Assembly (NCBI GenBank): GCA_016937995.1
Contig: JAFGVM010000024.1
Span: forward strand, 5,026-69,025
DNA: 64,000 nucleotides
From: Candidatus Delongbacteria bacterium
Lineage (GTDB): Bacteria > UBA4055
Reading direction: 5' to 3'
A program made the translations under genes and the position numbers. The notes beneath the pieces were generated by a model. The model ran no database searches, had not been told where the DNA came from, and saw only the letters and a program-made list of their open reading frames with translations. Shown here piece after piece: positions 17,178 through 26,400 of this stretch (its first letter is position 1; each line of letters starts with the position of its first letter).

Positions 17178-17875
17178 TCAAGCTCCCCCTTCATATTGTC
17201 CAATATACTCGCCAGTTCAGTTCCTACTTTCAATCCTACAAGTGTATAGATCAGTGGTATAGTTCCAGCACTTAAAATAGTTCCAAAAGTTCCAAGTGGT
17301 AAAATTCTATTATCCAGGAAGTTATCTGCTCCGAGTATAACGAGACCTAAAACACCGATAAGGACATAGAAGATTCCCGAAAATGATTCTATTAAAACAA
17401 ATACTTTATGATTGATCTTAAATGAACTATCTGCCAAGAACATTAACATTACAGCAGATGCTATAGCTGCTCCACCCTGAAATCCACCACCAGGTGATAA
17501 ATGCCCATTTATGAATATATATGCACCAAACATTGTTATTATTGGTACCAACAGTTTTGAACCTGTCTTCAATATTTCACTGGCTGCTCTATTCTTTATT
17601 CCTGAATCATTTTTCTTTTTCTTTCTTCTGAGTAATAAAGCAATACCAGTTCCTGCCATAAATAATACAGTAACTTCACCCAGTGTATCTAAGCCTCTAT
17701 AAGTTACAACAATTGCAGTAACCAGATTCATTGCTCCAAGATCTGATGCTCCCTGTTCTGCATAAGTCTTTGCAACACCTGTCAGATCATAATTCGGTGC
17801 AACATTCGTCGCTACTTTTAATAATATGAAAAACAGTGATATTACTAATAATAAAGGTATCAGTCTTTTAATCAT
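17174..17875 (-). CDS. MbhE-MnhB fusion (MbxF-like) antiporter subunit
   Basis: A 233-residue membrane protein when begun at 17875, where GGAGG lies six bases upstream of the ATG; an upstream in-frame ATG at 17911 would add 12 residues and has no such site. The N-terminal part (to about 80, TYRGLDTLGEVTVLFMAG) is MbhE/MrpA-C-terminal-like, and the rest is MnhB (ILKTGSKLLVPIITMFGAYIF, NGHLSPGGGFQGG). Joining E and F into one subunit is how mbx operons differ from mbh. The start overlaps the MbhD-like gene by 8 bp. Confidence 0.88.
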   Translation of the reverse strand: MIKRLIPLLLVISLFFILLKVATNVAPNYDLTGVAKTYAEQGASDLGAMNLVTAIVVTYRGLDTLGEVTVLFMAGTGIALLLRRKKKKNDSGIKNRAASEILKTGSKLLVPIITMFGAYIFINGHLSPGGGFQGGAAIASAVMLMFLADSSFKINHKVFVLIESFSGIFYVLIGVLGLVILGADNFLDNRILPLGTFGTILSAGTIPLIYTLVGLKVGTELASILDNMKGELE

Positions 17876-18128
17876 TTTCTTCCTCCACATCTTTTGTTTT
17901 GTGAAGTGCATATAAAAATATCAAAGTAGATAAACCTGCACCGATAGCAGCTTCTGTCATTGCAACATCAGGTGCCTGCATCAATAGATACAATATACTT
18001 GCAAATAAACTTACTACTCCTACTGCGATGATCGAAGATATCAAATCCTTCACATGCATTGCTAATACTGCCGCAATGATCATTGCTAAACCCATCAGTA
18101 TGAAAATGCCTTGTTGTAATTCCATCAA
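17868..18128 (-). CDS. MbhD-like (DUF4040) antiporter subunit
   Basis: An 86-residue protein with two or three membrane helices. LLMQAPDVAMTEAAIGAGLSTLIFLYAL is the conserved DUF4040/MbhD core, which corresponds to part of the MrpA C-terminal region and to NuoJ. It overlaps the MnhG-like gene by 4 bp. In the Mrp-Mbh scheme it helps form the ion path between pump units. Confidence 0.9.
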   Translation of the reverse strand: MMELQQGIFILMGLAMIIAAVLAMHVKDLISSIIAVGVVSLFASILYLLMQAPDVAMTEAAIGAGLSTLIFLYALHKTKDVEEEND

Positions 18129-18469
18129 TCTACCTCCACTTCGGTACTTTCTTTCTCTTTCAGCTTATCAGCTACAGAACCTTTTGTCAAAGGAATTCCT
18201 TTGAAATGTGCTGCTCTAGCTAATGCATGACTTGAAATAGGATTTGTTAAAGCTATGAACATTATTATTACGAGTATCTGACCGATCCATTCGTAATGAC
18301 AGATTCCGATTCCTAATAATGTTAAAATTGTTCCTAAAGTAGTTGCTTTAGTTCCTGCCTGCATCCTGTTGTAAAGATCTGGCATTCTAAATACTCCCAA
18401 AGCTCCGAGAAATAAGAATATTGAACCTATTAATGTTATTATTGATCCTAAAATTCTGTACCATTCCAT
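18125..18469 (-). CDS. MnhG/MrpG (MbxC-like) antiporter subunit
   Basis: A 114-residue protein. Three helices are predicted, with the typical MnhG pattern LGALGVFRMPDLYNRMQAGTKATTLG and later FIALTNPISSHALARAAHFKG. The C-terminal tail is charged. It starts 1 bp from the end of the MnhF-like gene and overlaps the MbhD-like gene by 4 bp, in the fixed order E-F-G of Mrp modules. Confidence 0.92.
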   Translation of the reverse strand: MEWYRILGSIITLIGSIFLFLGALGVFRMPDLYNRMQAGTKATTLGTILTLLGIGICHYEWIGQILVIIMFIALTNPISSHALARAAHFKGIPLTKGSVADKLKEKESTEVEVD

Positions 18470-18470
18470 T

Positions 18471-18740
18471 TTATAGCCCCCCTTCTAAATAACGGGCTAC
18501 TGCGACTACACCTATGAAACTTAAGATAGCATAGACCATTCCTACATCCAGGAATATCACCCTTTCTGACATACACGCTATCAGTGTAATTAATGAAATG
18601 GAAATCACTGTAAATGTATCCAGCGCTACGACTCTATCTGCCATACTTGGACCTATGATCAGTCTCAGTGTCGCAAGTATTATCCCTGCTGATACAAAAT
18701 AAGTTGATATTTGTAATAATATCTCCGGTAAGTTAGCCAA
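18471..18740 (-). CDS. MnhF/MrpF (MbxB-like) antiporter subunit
   Basis: An 89-residue protein with three helices and the family signature LRLIIGPSMADRVVALDTFTV followed by DVGMVYAILSFIGVVAVARYLE. It overlaps the MnhE-like gene by 8 bp. It belongs to the Mrp-derived sodium/proton module of the complex. Confidence 0.92.
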   Translation of the reverse strand: MANLPEILLQISTYFVSAGIILATLRLIIGPSMADRVVALDTFTVISISLITLIACMSERVIFLDVGMVYAILSFIGVVAVARYLEGGL

Positions 18741-19221
18741 AGATCACCTCCAGATATTTTTCGAAATTTGCCACGATTTTCTCTGTTGCTGTTTTTTCAT
18801 CGATATTAGTAACATCGATCCAGTGTATATATAATATATCTTCATCTATATCTACTGTCAAAGTTCCGGGAGTTAATGTTATTGAATTTGCCAATATCAT
18901 TCGACCCATTGCTGATTTCAATTTTGTTTTCACTGTAACTATCCCTGGATTGATAGGGATCTTAGGAGAAACAACTCTTCGAGCTACATCGAAATTTGCC
19001 TTTATTATTTCAATGAATAGGAATATTACATACCAGATAGAATATATCCACTTTTTGGGAGACAACATTGGTTTGAACAACGATCTGTTATAGATAATAC
19101 TGATAACTAAAGCTATGAAGGCAATTATCAATATATTATACAAATCAGTAGTACCTGTCCAAATAAAATAGAACAATGTGAGAATCCCCGTCGAAAATAT
19201 CACCTTTATAATTCTATCCAT
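18733..19221 (-). CDS. MnhE/MrpE (MbxA-like) antiporter subunit
   Basis: A 162-residue protein when begun at the ATG at 19221, which follows AGAGG; a longer in-frame start at 19359 would read through a dispersed repeat and is unlikely. The N-terminal helices are followed by the MnhE core: KANFDVARRVVSPKIPINPGI, LANSITLTPGTLTVDID and LYIHWIDV. It is the first structural gene of the mbx-like operon, downstream of the MarR-type regulator. Confidence 0.9.
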   Translation of the reverse strand: MDRIIKVIFSTGILTLFYFIWTGTTDLYNILIIAFIALVISIIYNRSLFKPMLSPKKWIYSIWYVIFLFIEIIKANFDVARRVVSPKIPINPGIVTVKTKLKSAMGRMILANSITLTPGTLTVDIDEDILYIHWIDVTNIDEKTATEKIVANFEKYLEVIFG

Positions 19222-19327
19222 ATATACCTCTAAATCGTTATTTGTTGTTTTGTCATTGCGATCCCGATAAATCGGGAGTGGCAATCTTGTTTTCGTAATT
19301 GTAAGACCTTGCAGCGCAACGTCTCTA
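19222..19327. repeat. Dispersed repeat block GTCATTGCGA..GGCAATCTTG plus half palindrome
   Basis: The MarR-MnhE gap holds GTCATTGCGA and GGCAATCTTG around a CCCGAT/ATCGGG hairpin (19263-19276), then CTTGCAGC followed by GCAACGTCTCTAC, half of the palindrome at 11372-11394. GTCATTGCGA..GGCAATCTT also occurs at 23379-23410, and CCCGAT..ATCGGG at 21717-21730. Confidence 0.75.
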
Positions 19328-19813
19328 CTAACAATTATCGTTTCCTGACAAATTCTCACTGAATTTTTCTTTGTCCCTTTGCAACTTTGATGACCACACT
19401 TTATTAAGAAGATTTAGACCATTATATATTGTATCCTGATCTTGTTCATTAACTTCATCAAAGAGATCTTTGCAATAATTTATGGTTATCTTTTTTAATT
19501 CTTTAACAAATACATTTCCTTTATCGGTCAGAGTAACATTTATTCCTCTTCTGTCATCTGGGGCCATATCTCTGCGCAATAGACCTGCTTCTTCCAAAGC
19601 AGCAACGATCCTTGTAACTCCACCGGAAGTTATATTCAATCTCTCGGCCAGATCCTTGACAGATATACTTTCTGATTCAAAATACTGCTTCAGACAATTT
19701 AATTCAGAGCAAGTAAGATCCATTGATCTTGCAACTTTTTTATCTTTTAATTGACAATAAAGCTTCATTGAGCTTATTATGTTTGAAATTTCGTTTACCC
19801 GACTTTGATTCAT
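19328..19813 (-). CDS. MarR-family transcriptional regulator
   Basis: A 161-residue winged-helix protein. The DNA-binding region spans about residues 35-105: LTCSELNCLKQYFES, SVKDLAERLNITSGGVTRIVAALEEAGLLRR, then the wing DMAPDDRRGINVTLTDKG. Flanking helices would form the dimer interface. It is the promoter-proximal gene ahead of the mbx-like operon, so it probably controls both itself and the complex. The start at 19813 follows AAGGTG, and the promoter TTGACA-17-TAAATT overlaps an ACAATTGT palindrome. A ligand cannot be inferred. Confidence 0.92.
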   Translation of the reverse strand: MNQSRVNEISNIISSMKLYCQLKDKKVARSMDLTCSELNCLKQYFESESISVKDLAERLNITSGGVTRIVAALEEAGLLRRDMAPDDRRGINVTLTDKGNVFVKELKKITINYCKDLFDEVNEQDQDTIYNGLNLLNKVWSSKLQRDKEKFSENLSGNDNC

Positions 19814-19839
19814 TTTAGCACCTTAATTATTTACCAACT

Positions 19840-19868
19840 AATTTATTGATCTGCTCAACAATTGTCAA
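19840..19868 (-). promoter_or_regulatory. Promoter of marR-mbx operon with overlapping palindrome
   Basis: On the minus strand TTGACA (19868-19863), a 17-base spacer and TAAATT (19845-19840) form a near-consensus promoter 27 bases before the MarR start codon. The -35 box lies within TTGACAATTGTTGA, an imperfect palindrome centred on ACAATTGT, the kind of site MarR proteins bind. Confidence 0.7.
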
Positions 19869-19916
19869 GTTTTTATTTTACTTTTTTTAATTGTTGTTTT
19901 GAAAATATTTTCACAC

Positions 19917-19945
19917 TTGTAAAATTCATACTTAAGAATTATATT
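19917..19945 (+). promoter_or_regulatory. Candidate promoter for the sigma-54 activator gene
   Basis: TTGTAA (19917-19922), 17 bases, then TATATT (19940-19945), 43 bases before the start codon at 19988. The composition is AT-rich, so this is moderate evidence. No -24/-12 (GG..GC) element was noticed here. Confidence 0.5.
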
Positions 19946-19987
19946 ACATACCTTACTTATCGCGACAATTAAAATTAGAGAAACAAC

Positions 19988-21142
19988 ATGGCTCACGATT
20001 CATCGAATACAGATTTTGGTAAAAATTTCAATGATCTTGATATAATCGGAAAATCCGAACGTATTAACGAGGTTGTAACTATAGTGAAAACTATAGCACC
20101 AACTGATATTTCTGTACTCATTACAGGTGAAAGTGGAACAGGTAAAGAAGTTTTTGCTAACTTGATCCATAAATTAAGTCCCAGAAAAAATGAAAAATTC
20201 ATCCCTATCAACTGTGGAGCCATACCGGAGGGATTAATTGAAAGTGAACTTTTCGGTCATGAAAAAGGATCTTTTACAAGTGCATCGGATAAAAGAAAAG
20301 GTTATTTTGAGTCTGCTGACAAAGGAACGATCTTTCTTGATGAGATAAGTGAGCTCCCTCTTGCAAGTCAGGTCAAACTTCTACGTGTTCTGGAGAATGG
20401 TTCCTTTATGCGTGTTGGAGGTTCAACGAACATCAATGTTAATGTAAGGATCGTAGCAGCTTCAAACAAAGTTCTTGCCAGAATGGTGGAAAAAGGTACT
20501 TTTAGAGAAGACCTTTATTTCCGTTTAAAAGCTGTTTCGATCGAATTACCTCCATTGAGAGAAAGACTTGAGGATATACCGTTATTTGTAAGTATTTTTT
20601 CAAAATTCTCTGCAGAAAAGCACAACCGTAATCAACTTATTTTCGAAATGGATGCTATATCAGAACTTGTAAACCATCCCTGGAAAGGTAATATCAGAGA
20701 ATTGAAAAATTTTGTTGATATGCTCACTGTAATGGAAACAATGAAAGTAATAAACGGTGATACTATTAGAAAATATTTCAAAGGTAGGCCGAACTCTTCA
20801 AATCTTCCCGTAAAGCTTAATAAATTTGGTGAAGAGAATGAGAGAGAACTTATTTTCAGAACTTTGCTGGAAATCAAGAACGATCTCAACCAGATCAAAA
20901 GGTATATTTTAAAATCAGGTAAAAAAGAAATCATTTCTGACTATTCATATGAAGATGAACTTAATGGTTATTCAGATGATAATGTTATTATAACTCCCTA
21001 CGAACATGGAGACAGTGAGAAAGAGGAAATTATCTCACTTCTGAAAAAATATCGTGGCAACAGAAGAAAGACTGCTGAAGAGATGAATATATCTGAAAGA
21101 ACACTTTACCGTAAGATCACTAAACACGGGATCACTTTATGA
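19988..21142 (+). CDS. Sigma-54-dependent AAA+ transcriptional activator without receiver domain
   Basis: A 384-residue activator. The AAA+ domain begins near residue 14: Walker A GESGTGKE, Walker B GTIFLDEI, sensor RIVAASNK, arginine-finger region FREDLYFRL. The C-terminal Fis-type helix-turn-helix is GNRRKTAEEMNISERTLYRKI. No receiver, GAF or PAS domain precedes the ATPase. The sigma-54 contact loop, normally GAFTGA, reads GSFTSA (residues about 94-99), a change at the second glycine that could weaken sigma-54 contact. The stop overlaps the lptE-like start by 4 bp (ATGA); the same pairing is common in Bacteroidetes. Confidence 0.93.
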   Translation: MAHDSSNTDFGKNFNDLDIIGKSERINEVVTIVKTIAPTDISVLITGESGTGKEVFANLIHKLSPRKNEKFIPINCGAIPEGLIESELFGHEKGSFTSASDKRKGYFESADKGTIFLDEISELPLASQVKLLRVLENGSFMRVGGSTNINVNVRIVAASNKVLARMVEKGTFREDLYFRLKAVSIELPPLRERLEDIPLFVSIFSKFSAEKHNRNQLIFEMDAISELVNHPWKGNIRELKNFVDMLTVMETMKVINGDTIRKYFKGRPNSSNLPVKLNKFGEENERELIFRTLLEIKNDLNQIKRYILKSGKKEIISDYSYEDELNGYSDDNVIITPYEHGDSEKEEIISLLKKYRGNRRKTAEEMNISERTLYRKITKHGITL

Positions 21143-21639
21143 GATCTGTAATTCCAGTAATAATTTTCATGATCTTTCTTCAATCGTGCACATACTATTC
21201 TTTCACGGGTAAAAGTATTCCGCCTCATGTAAAAACCGTTCAAGTTCTTCTTTTTGATGATAATACAAGCAGGTATGATCTATCACTCCCACAGGTCATC
21301 AATGAAAAAATACTTTACTACATAGATGATTACAGATTAATGGACATCGATGATTCTAAAGATGCTGACTCTAAGGTTTTTGGTACTATTCAATTATTCG
21401 ATGAATCAATAGCATCCCAGACAGATGATGAGGTTGCTCAACAAAGATCTTTGAGAATAAGGTTGTCAATAAGCTTTTATGATAATATCAAAGAGGAATT
21501 TATTGTAAAGGACTATTCAGTAACACATACAGAGAATTATGACGAAAATGGTGGAGATACTGCAAGAGAAGAAGCATTTCAAGAGCTAATCGAGAGAATT
21601 GGAGAGAACTCAGTAATTGCACTCAGTTCGAATTGGTAG
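21139..21639 (+). CDS. lptE: LptE-like LPS-assembly lipoprotein
   Basis: A 166-residue lipoprotein with a signal peptide and lipobox FLQSC (cysteine at about 17). The segment TYYSFTGKSIPPHVKTVQVLLFDD, then LPQVINEKILYYIDDYRLMDID and a late ARLRISISFYD-like strand, fits the Bacteroidetes-type LptE fold that plugs LptD during LPS transport to the outer leaflet. Overlap with the sigma-54 activator (ATGA) indicates translational coupling. The secG gene that often follows in Bacteroidetes is absent here. Identification rests on context plus general pattern. Confidence 0.75.
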   Translation: MRSVIPVIIFMIFLQSCTYYSFTGKSIPPHVKTVQVLLFDDNTSRYDLSLPQVINEKILYYIDDYRLMDIDDSKDADSKVFGTIQLFDESIASQTDDEVAQQRSLRIRLSISFYDNIKEEFIVKDYSVTHTENYDENGGDTAREEAFQELIERIGENSVIALSSNW

Positions 21640-21857
21640 TCATCTGTCACGATGGCATAAGTATTATCACCCTGAATTTATTTCAGGGTCTAAACGATTT
21701 AAAAGATAGATACTGTCCCGATGTATCGGGATCAGCATGTCAGAACAGTAAATCCAACTGTCATCCTCGTGCTTGACACGGGGATCCACTTTTTTATGGA
21801 TATCCGGATCTAGTCCGAATATGACAAACATTAACTACATCACAAAGGAGTCAAACC
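21640..21857. repeat. Mosaic of four hairpins between lptE and the adenosine-specific kinase
   Basis: The 218-bp gap holds CCCTGAA/TTCAGGG (21670-21688), CCCGAT/ATCGGG (21717-21730), a CGTG/CACG stem in CATCCTCGTGCTTGACACGG (about 21762-21782) and ATATCCGGA/TCCGAATAT (about 21799-21821). GTCAT words start several units. The last bases (AAAGGAG) are the ribosome site of the next gene. No gene is present. Confidence 0.7.
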
Positions 21858-22340
21858 ATGCATACAGAAATTGTTAAATTAGATTTCCCTGAAGATGCAA
21901 ACATCATCCTGGGCCAATCACATTTTATTAAAACTGTCGAAGATATTTATGAAGCTATGGTAAATACAGTACCAAATATAAAGTTCGGTGTTGCTTTCTG
22001 TGAAGCTTCAGGTGAATGTCTGGTCAGATATCACGGAAATGATGAAGAACTTACAAAGATAGCTACAGATAATGCTTATAAAATTTCAGCCGGTCACAGT
22101 TTCATAATTGTTATGAGAGATGGTTTCCCGATAAATGTTTTAGGTAGGATCAAAGATGTACCTGAGGTATGCAGGATATTCTGTGCAACTGCTAATCCAA
22201 CCGAAGTGATAATTGCTTCTACTCATCAAGGTCGTGGAATTATGGGAGTTATTGACGGTTTTGCACCAAAGGGTATTGAAAAGGAAGATGGGAAAAAATG
22301 GCGAAAAGATTTTTTGAGAACTATCGGGTATAAATTATAG
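21858..22340 (+). CDS. Adenosine-specific kinase family protein (PF04008-like)
   Basis: A 160-residue protein matching the small adenosine-specific kinase family across its length: [34 protein letters not shown], then [39 protein letters not shown] and [11 protein letters not shown]. The family is known mostly from archaea and thermophilic bacteria; adenosine binding was seen structurally, but the physiological role is little studied. AAAGGAG stands seven bases before the ATG. It is monocistronic, with a palindromic terminator after the stop. Confidence 0.88.
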   Translation: MHTEIVKLDFPEDANIILGQSHFIKTVEDIYEAMVNTVPNIKFGVAFCEASGECLVRYHGNDEELTKIATDNAYKISAGHSFIIVMRDGFPINVLGRIKDVPEVCRIFCATANPTEVIIASTHQGRGIMGVIDGFAPKGIEKEDGKKWRKDFLRTIGYKL

Positions 22341-22372
22341 TTGTGGGTTATGGATCTTTGGTTGTGAGTTTA

Positions 22373-22397
22373 GGTTGCATTAATGCAACCTTTTTTT
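22373..22397 (+). terminator. Rho-independent terminator after the adenosine-specific kinase gene
   Basis: The perfect 18-base palindrome GGTTGCATTAATGCAACC (22373-22390) is followed by seven T. It lies in the convergent gap before the metF stop at 22399. Confidence 0.9.
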
Positions 22398-22398
22398 A

Positions 22399-23355
22399 TT
22401 AAAAAATCGCTTTAGCTATCTTTTTAATATTCCGACTCATCCCCAAAGTATAATAATGCAACCCCGGAACACCAGCCTCAGCCAATTCCTTCGACTGCAT
22501 AATAGCCCATTCAACTCCTACGACTCTGGCTTCTTTATTCGTCTTGCACTTCTTTACCTCAGAAACAAGTTCTTCAGGTAGATGTATCTTAAAAGTAGGT
22601 TCAAGTAAATTAATATCATTTATAGCTGAAATAGGCTTAATGCCAGGTATAATAGGAACAGTGATCCCGATATCTCTGCAGGCTTTTACAAAATTGAAAT
22701 AATCTTTATTATCAAAGAACATCTGAGTTACAATATAATCAGCACCTTTCTCAACTTTCATTTTAAGAAATTCAAGATCAGATTGCATATCCAAAGCTTC
22801 TTTATGTATCTCAGGGTAACCCGCAACACCGATGCAGAAATCAGTTTTGATCATATCAAATATTTCTTTTGTGAGATATTCACCATTATTCATCTTAACG
22901 ATCTGCTCAACAAGCTCACTTGCGTTTGAATAACCATTTTTCTCAGGTATAAACTCAGCACTTCTTTTTGAATCACCTCTCAATGCAAGTATGTTTTTTA
23001 CTCCGAGAAAATTGAGATCGATTAAAGTATCTTCAGTTTCATCCTTATTAGTTCCGCCGCAGATCAAATGAGAAACGACAGGGATTGTATATTTGTTCTG
23101 TATAGCTGCAGCTATAGCTACAGTCCCCGGTCTTTTTCTTATCAGTTTATTTATGACCGAACCGTCATTTTGTGTGACCTGCATTATTTCTGCCTGATGG
23201 TAAGTAATGTTTATATAAGCAGGGTTAAATTCTATGAGAGGATCAATTGAATTATAAAGTTTCTCAATACTATGACCTTTCACAGGAGGCAATAACTCAA
23301 ATGTAAATAACGGTTTTCCGGAATTATTATTATTTATTAGATCGATCACTTTCAT
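22399..23355 (-). CDS. metF: 5,10-methylenetetrahydrofolate reductase
   Basis: A 318-residue TIM-barrel flavoprotein. Recognisable parts are FTFELLPPVKG with the catalytic glutamate near the N-terminus, NITYHQ, HLICGGTNKDE, NILALRGD (substrate loop), FCIGVAGYPEIHKEA, KVEKGADYIVTQMFFDN and PIIPGIKPI. It reduces methylene-THF to methyl-THF, the methyl donor for MetH encoded upstream on the same strand. The 121-bp gap between metH and metF contains a dispersed repeat. No cysteine-rich MetV-type partner is adjacent, so electron donor choice (NADH or ferredoxin) is open. Confidence 0.95.
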   Translation of the reverse strand: MKVIDLINNNNSGKPLFTFELLPPVKGHSIEKLYNSIDPLIEFNPAYINITYHQAEIMQVTQNDGSVINKLIRKRPGTVAIAAAIQNKYTIPVVSHLICGGTNKDETEDTLIDLNFLGVKNILALRGDSKRSAEFIPEKNGYSNASELVEQIVKMNNGEYLTKEIFDMIKTDFCIGVAGYPEIHKEALDMQSDLEFLKMKVEKGADYIVTQMFFDNKDYFNFVKACRDIGITVPIIPGIKPISAINDINLLEPTFKIHLPEELVSEVKKCKTNKEARVVGVEWAIMQSKELAEAGVPGLHYYTLGMSRNIKKIAKAIF

Positions 23356-23476
23356 TTTAATGCCTTGTTTTTCTTGTCATTGCGAGGATATTTAATCCGT
23401 GGCAATCTTTTTTTAAAAGAGGGGACGACTTGAAGGCGTCCCCTACATTTTTAATTATTCATTATCAATTATTAAT
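23356..23476. repeat. Dispersed repeat block in the metH-metF gap
   Basis: Contains GTCATTGCGA..GGCAATCTT (23379-23410), an AGGGGACG/CGTCCCCT hairpin (about 23420-23444) and ATTATCAATTATTAATT text. The first unit matches 19252-19290. Confidence 0.7.
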
Positions 23477-26400
23477 TTATTTTCCCCTTACGGTAAAATA
23501 TTTTGCTTCTTTATTTGCAAGGTACAATCCACATACAGACGAAACCGGATCCATTGCGTAATTTTCTGTCAATGTCACACCTAAATTCTCTGTTACACCT
23601 AAGAGATCAAATATTTTTCGCTTTTCACTATGGTCTGGACAACTTGGATAACCGTAAGCGGGACGAATTCCCTGCTCTTTATTTGGGGAATATCCCCATA
23701 TCTCTGTTCTTATCTTTGTAAAAAGCAACTCTGAGAATGCTTCAACTAATCTATCTGCCAATGTTTGAAGCAATAGTGCTTTGTAGTTGTCGTTATCAGC
23801 CTTAAATTTATTTATCCATTTATCTAAACCTAAGCCCGTAGTGATAACAAATGCACCTATGTAATCTTTTTTATTTGCATCTACTGGTGCAACAAAGTCA
23901 GATAAGCATAAATTCGGTTTGTCAACCAGAAACTGCTGATCCCTTTGATTGCTCAACACTGTTATAACCTTATCTCTATTCTCATCTTTGAATATTTTAA
24001 TATCATCTTCATCTGAGTTTGCAGGAAACAACCCGTAAACTGCATCTGCTGTTATCATATTATTTTCAATTATTTCAGAGAACATTTTATTTGCATCATT
24101 GATCAGTTTTGCAGCCTCTTCCCACTTAGCCGGGTCCTGTAGTATTTCAGGATATTTTCCATTTAATTCCCAGGCATGCAGAAACTGAGTCCAGTTGATA
24201 TGTTCTGAAATTTCTTTCAGATCATAATTTCTATGTATTTCAATTCCTAGTGGAGGTGTTTTTATTGAAAAATCATCCCAATTTATCTTAAATCTGTTAT
24301 CTCTTGCTTCTGAGATAGTAATATATTTCTTATCCTGTTTTGAAAAGTAGTTTTCTCTGATATGTTTGTATTTGACCGCAAGATCCTGAATATACTTATC
24401 TCTGTTAAAAGACATCAGTTCATTTACAACATTCACTGCCTGTGTTGCATCTCTAACATAGACTACAGGAGCATCATAAAGTGGATCGATCTTGATTGCT
24501 GTATGTATCTGAGAAGTTGCAGCACCACCTATCATCAAAGGTATATTTAAATTTGCTCTTTGTAATTCTGAAGCAAGGTGTGACATCTCATTTAGAGATG
24601 GTGATATTAATCCGCTTAAACCGATAACATCCGGTTGTTCTCTGACAGCAGATTCGATTATCTTATCAGAAGTGACCATCACTCCAAGATCAATAATTTC
24701 ATAGTTGTTACAAGAGAGCACAACTCCTACTATATTCTTCCCAATATCGTGAACATCTCCTTTCACAGTTGCCATTAATATCTTACCTGAAGTACTTGAC
24801 TCCTTTGTTGATGATCTTTCAAGCTCGATCAAAGGAGTTAAATAAGCAACAGCTTTCTTCATAACTCTTGCACTTTTAATTACTTGTGGAAGGAACATCT
24901 TCCCTGTCCTGAACAGATCTCCGACCTTGTTCATACCATCCATCAAAGGTCCTTCTATGACAGCATTGGAATCATTTAAACTGTTATATATTTCGTCAAG
25001 ATCCTCCTCAATATGCTCAGTTATTCCACTTACCACTGAGTGAGCTATTCTATCATTAACTGTAAATGATCTCCATTCTTTTATCTTTTCCTCAGCAGAA
25101 GCAGCTATGTCAATATTATTGGCATAAGATACAAGCCTTTCAGTAGCATCTTTTCGTTTATTGAGGACAACATCTTCAACCAGATTTAAAAATTCTACAG
25201 GGATATCATCGTAAATAGTGAGAGACTCAGGATTTACGATTCCCATATCAAGACCTGCCTTTATGGCATGATGAAGAAATACTGAGTGCATCGCTTCCCT
25301 GACAACGTTATTTCCTCTAAAAGAGAAAGATAGGTTACTGACCCCGCCACTTACTTTTGAATAAGGAAGATTTTCTTTTATCCATTTAGTGGCTTCAATG
25401 AAATTCACAGCATAATTATTATGTTCTTCCATACCTGTTGCTATTGAAAGTATATTCGGATCAAAAATTATATTTTCAGGTGGGAATTTTATCTTTTCTG
25501 TTAGTAGTTTATATGAACGTTCCGCAATTTTAATTTTTCTTTCATAACTGGCAGCCTGCCCATTTTCATCAAAGAGCATAACAACTATTGCCGCACCGTA
25601 GTTATGGATCTTTTTTGCTCTATCCAAAAATACCTTCTCTCCTTCTTTCAGGCTGATGGAGTTTACTATAGACCTACCCTGAACACATTTTAATCCTGCT
25701 TCGATCACTGACCACTCGGAAGAATCTATCATTACCGGAAGTCTGGACACTTCATGTTCAGTAGCTAAAAGATTTAGAAACTCTATCATTTTAGTCTCGG
25801 AATCAAGCATTGCATCATCCATGCAGATATCAATGACCTGTGCCCCGCCTTCGACCTGATCCCTGGCTACTGAAATGGCTTTTTCATAATTCCCTTTGGT
25901 GATCAATTTGAGAAATTTCTTAGATCCTGCAACGTTCGTTCTCTCCCCGATATTAACAAAATTACTTTCATGAGTAACATTCTGTGTCTCAAGACCGCAA
26001 TATCTGCTTATTCTATTTTGTTGAGGGATCTTTCGCGGTTTATATTTTTTTGCTACGGATGCTATCTCTTTGATATGCTCCGGTCTTGTTCCACAACATC
26101 CACCGATTATGTTAACAAATTCATTCTGCATATAGTCTTCGGCAATAGCAGCCATTTCTTTACCGCTTTGGCTGTAATTACCAAGCTGATCAGGAAATCC
26201 TGCGTTAGGGTGAGCGCTAACATAACATTTGGCTATCTTTGACAATTCTTCAACATAAGTTCTAAGCTCTTTGGCACCGGTCGAGCAGTTCAGGCCAATG
26301 CTGAATAGATTTGCATGTTCAAGTGAATAATAAAATGCATCCAGAGTCTGACCTGCCAGTGTTCTACCTTCTGTCAGAGTACCTGATACCATTATGGGTA

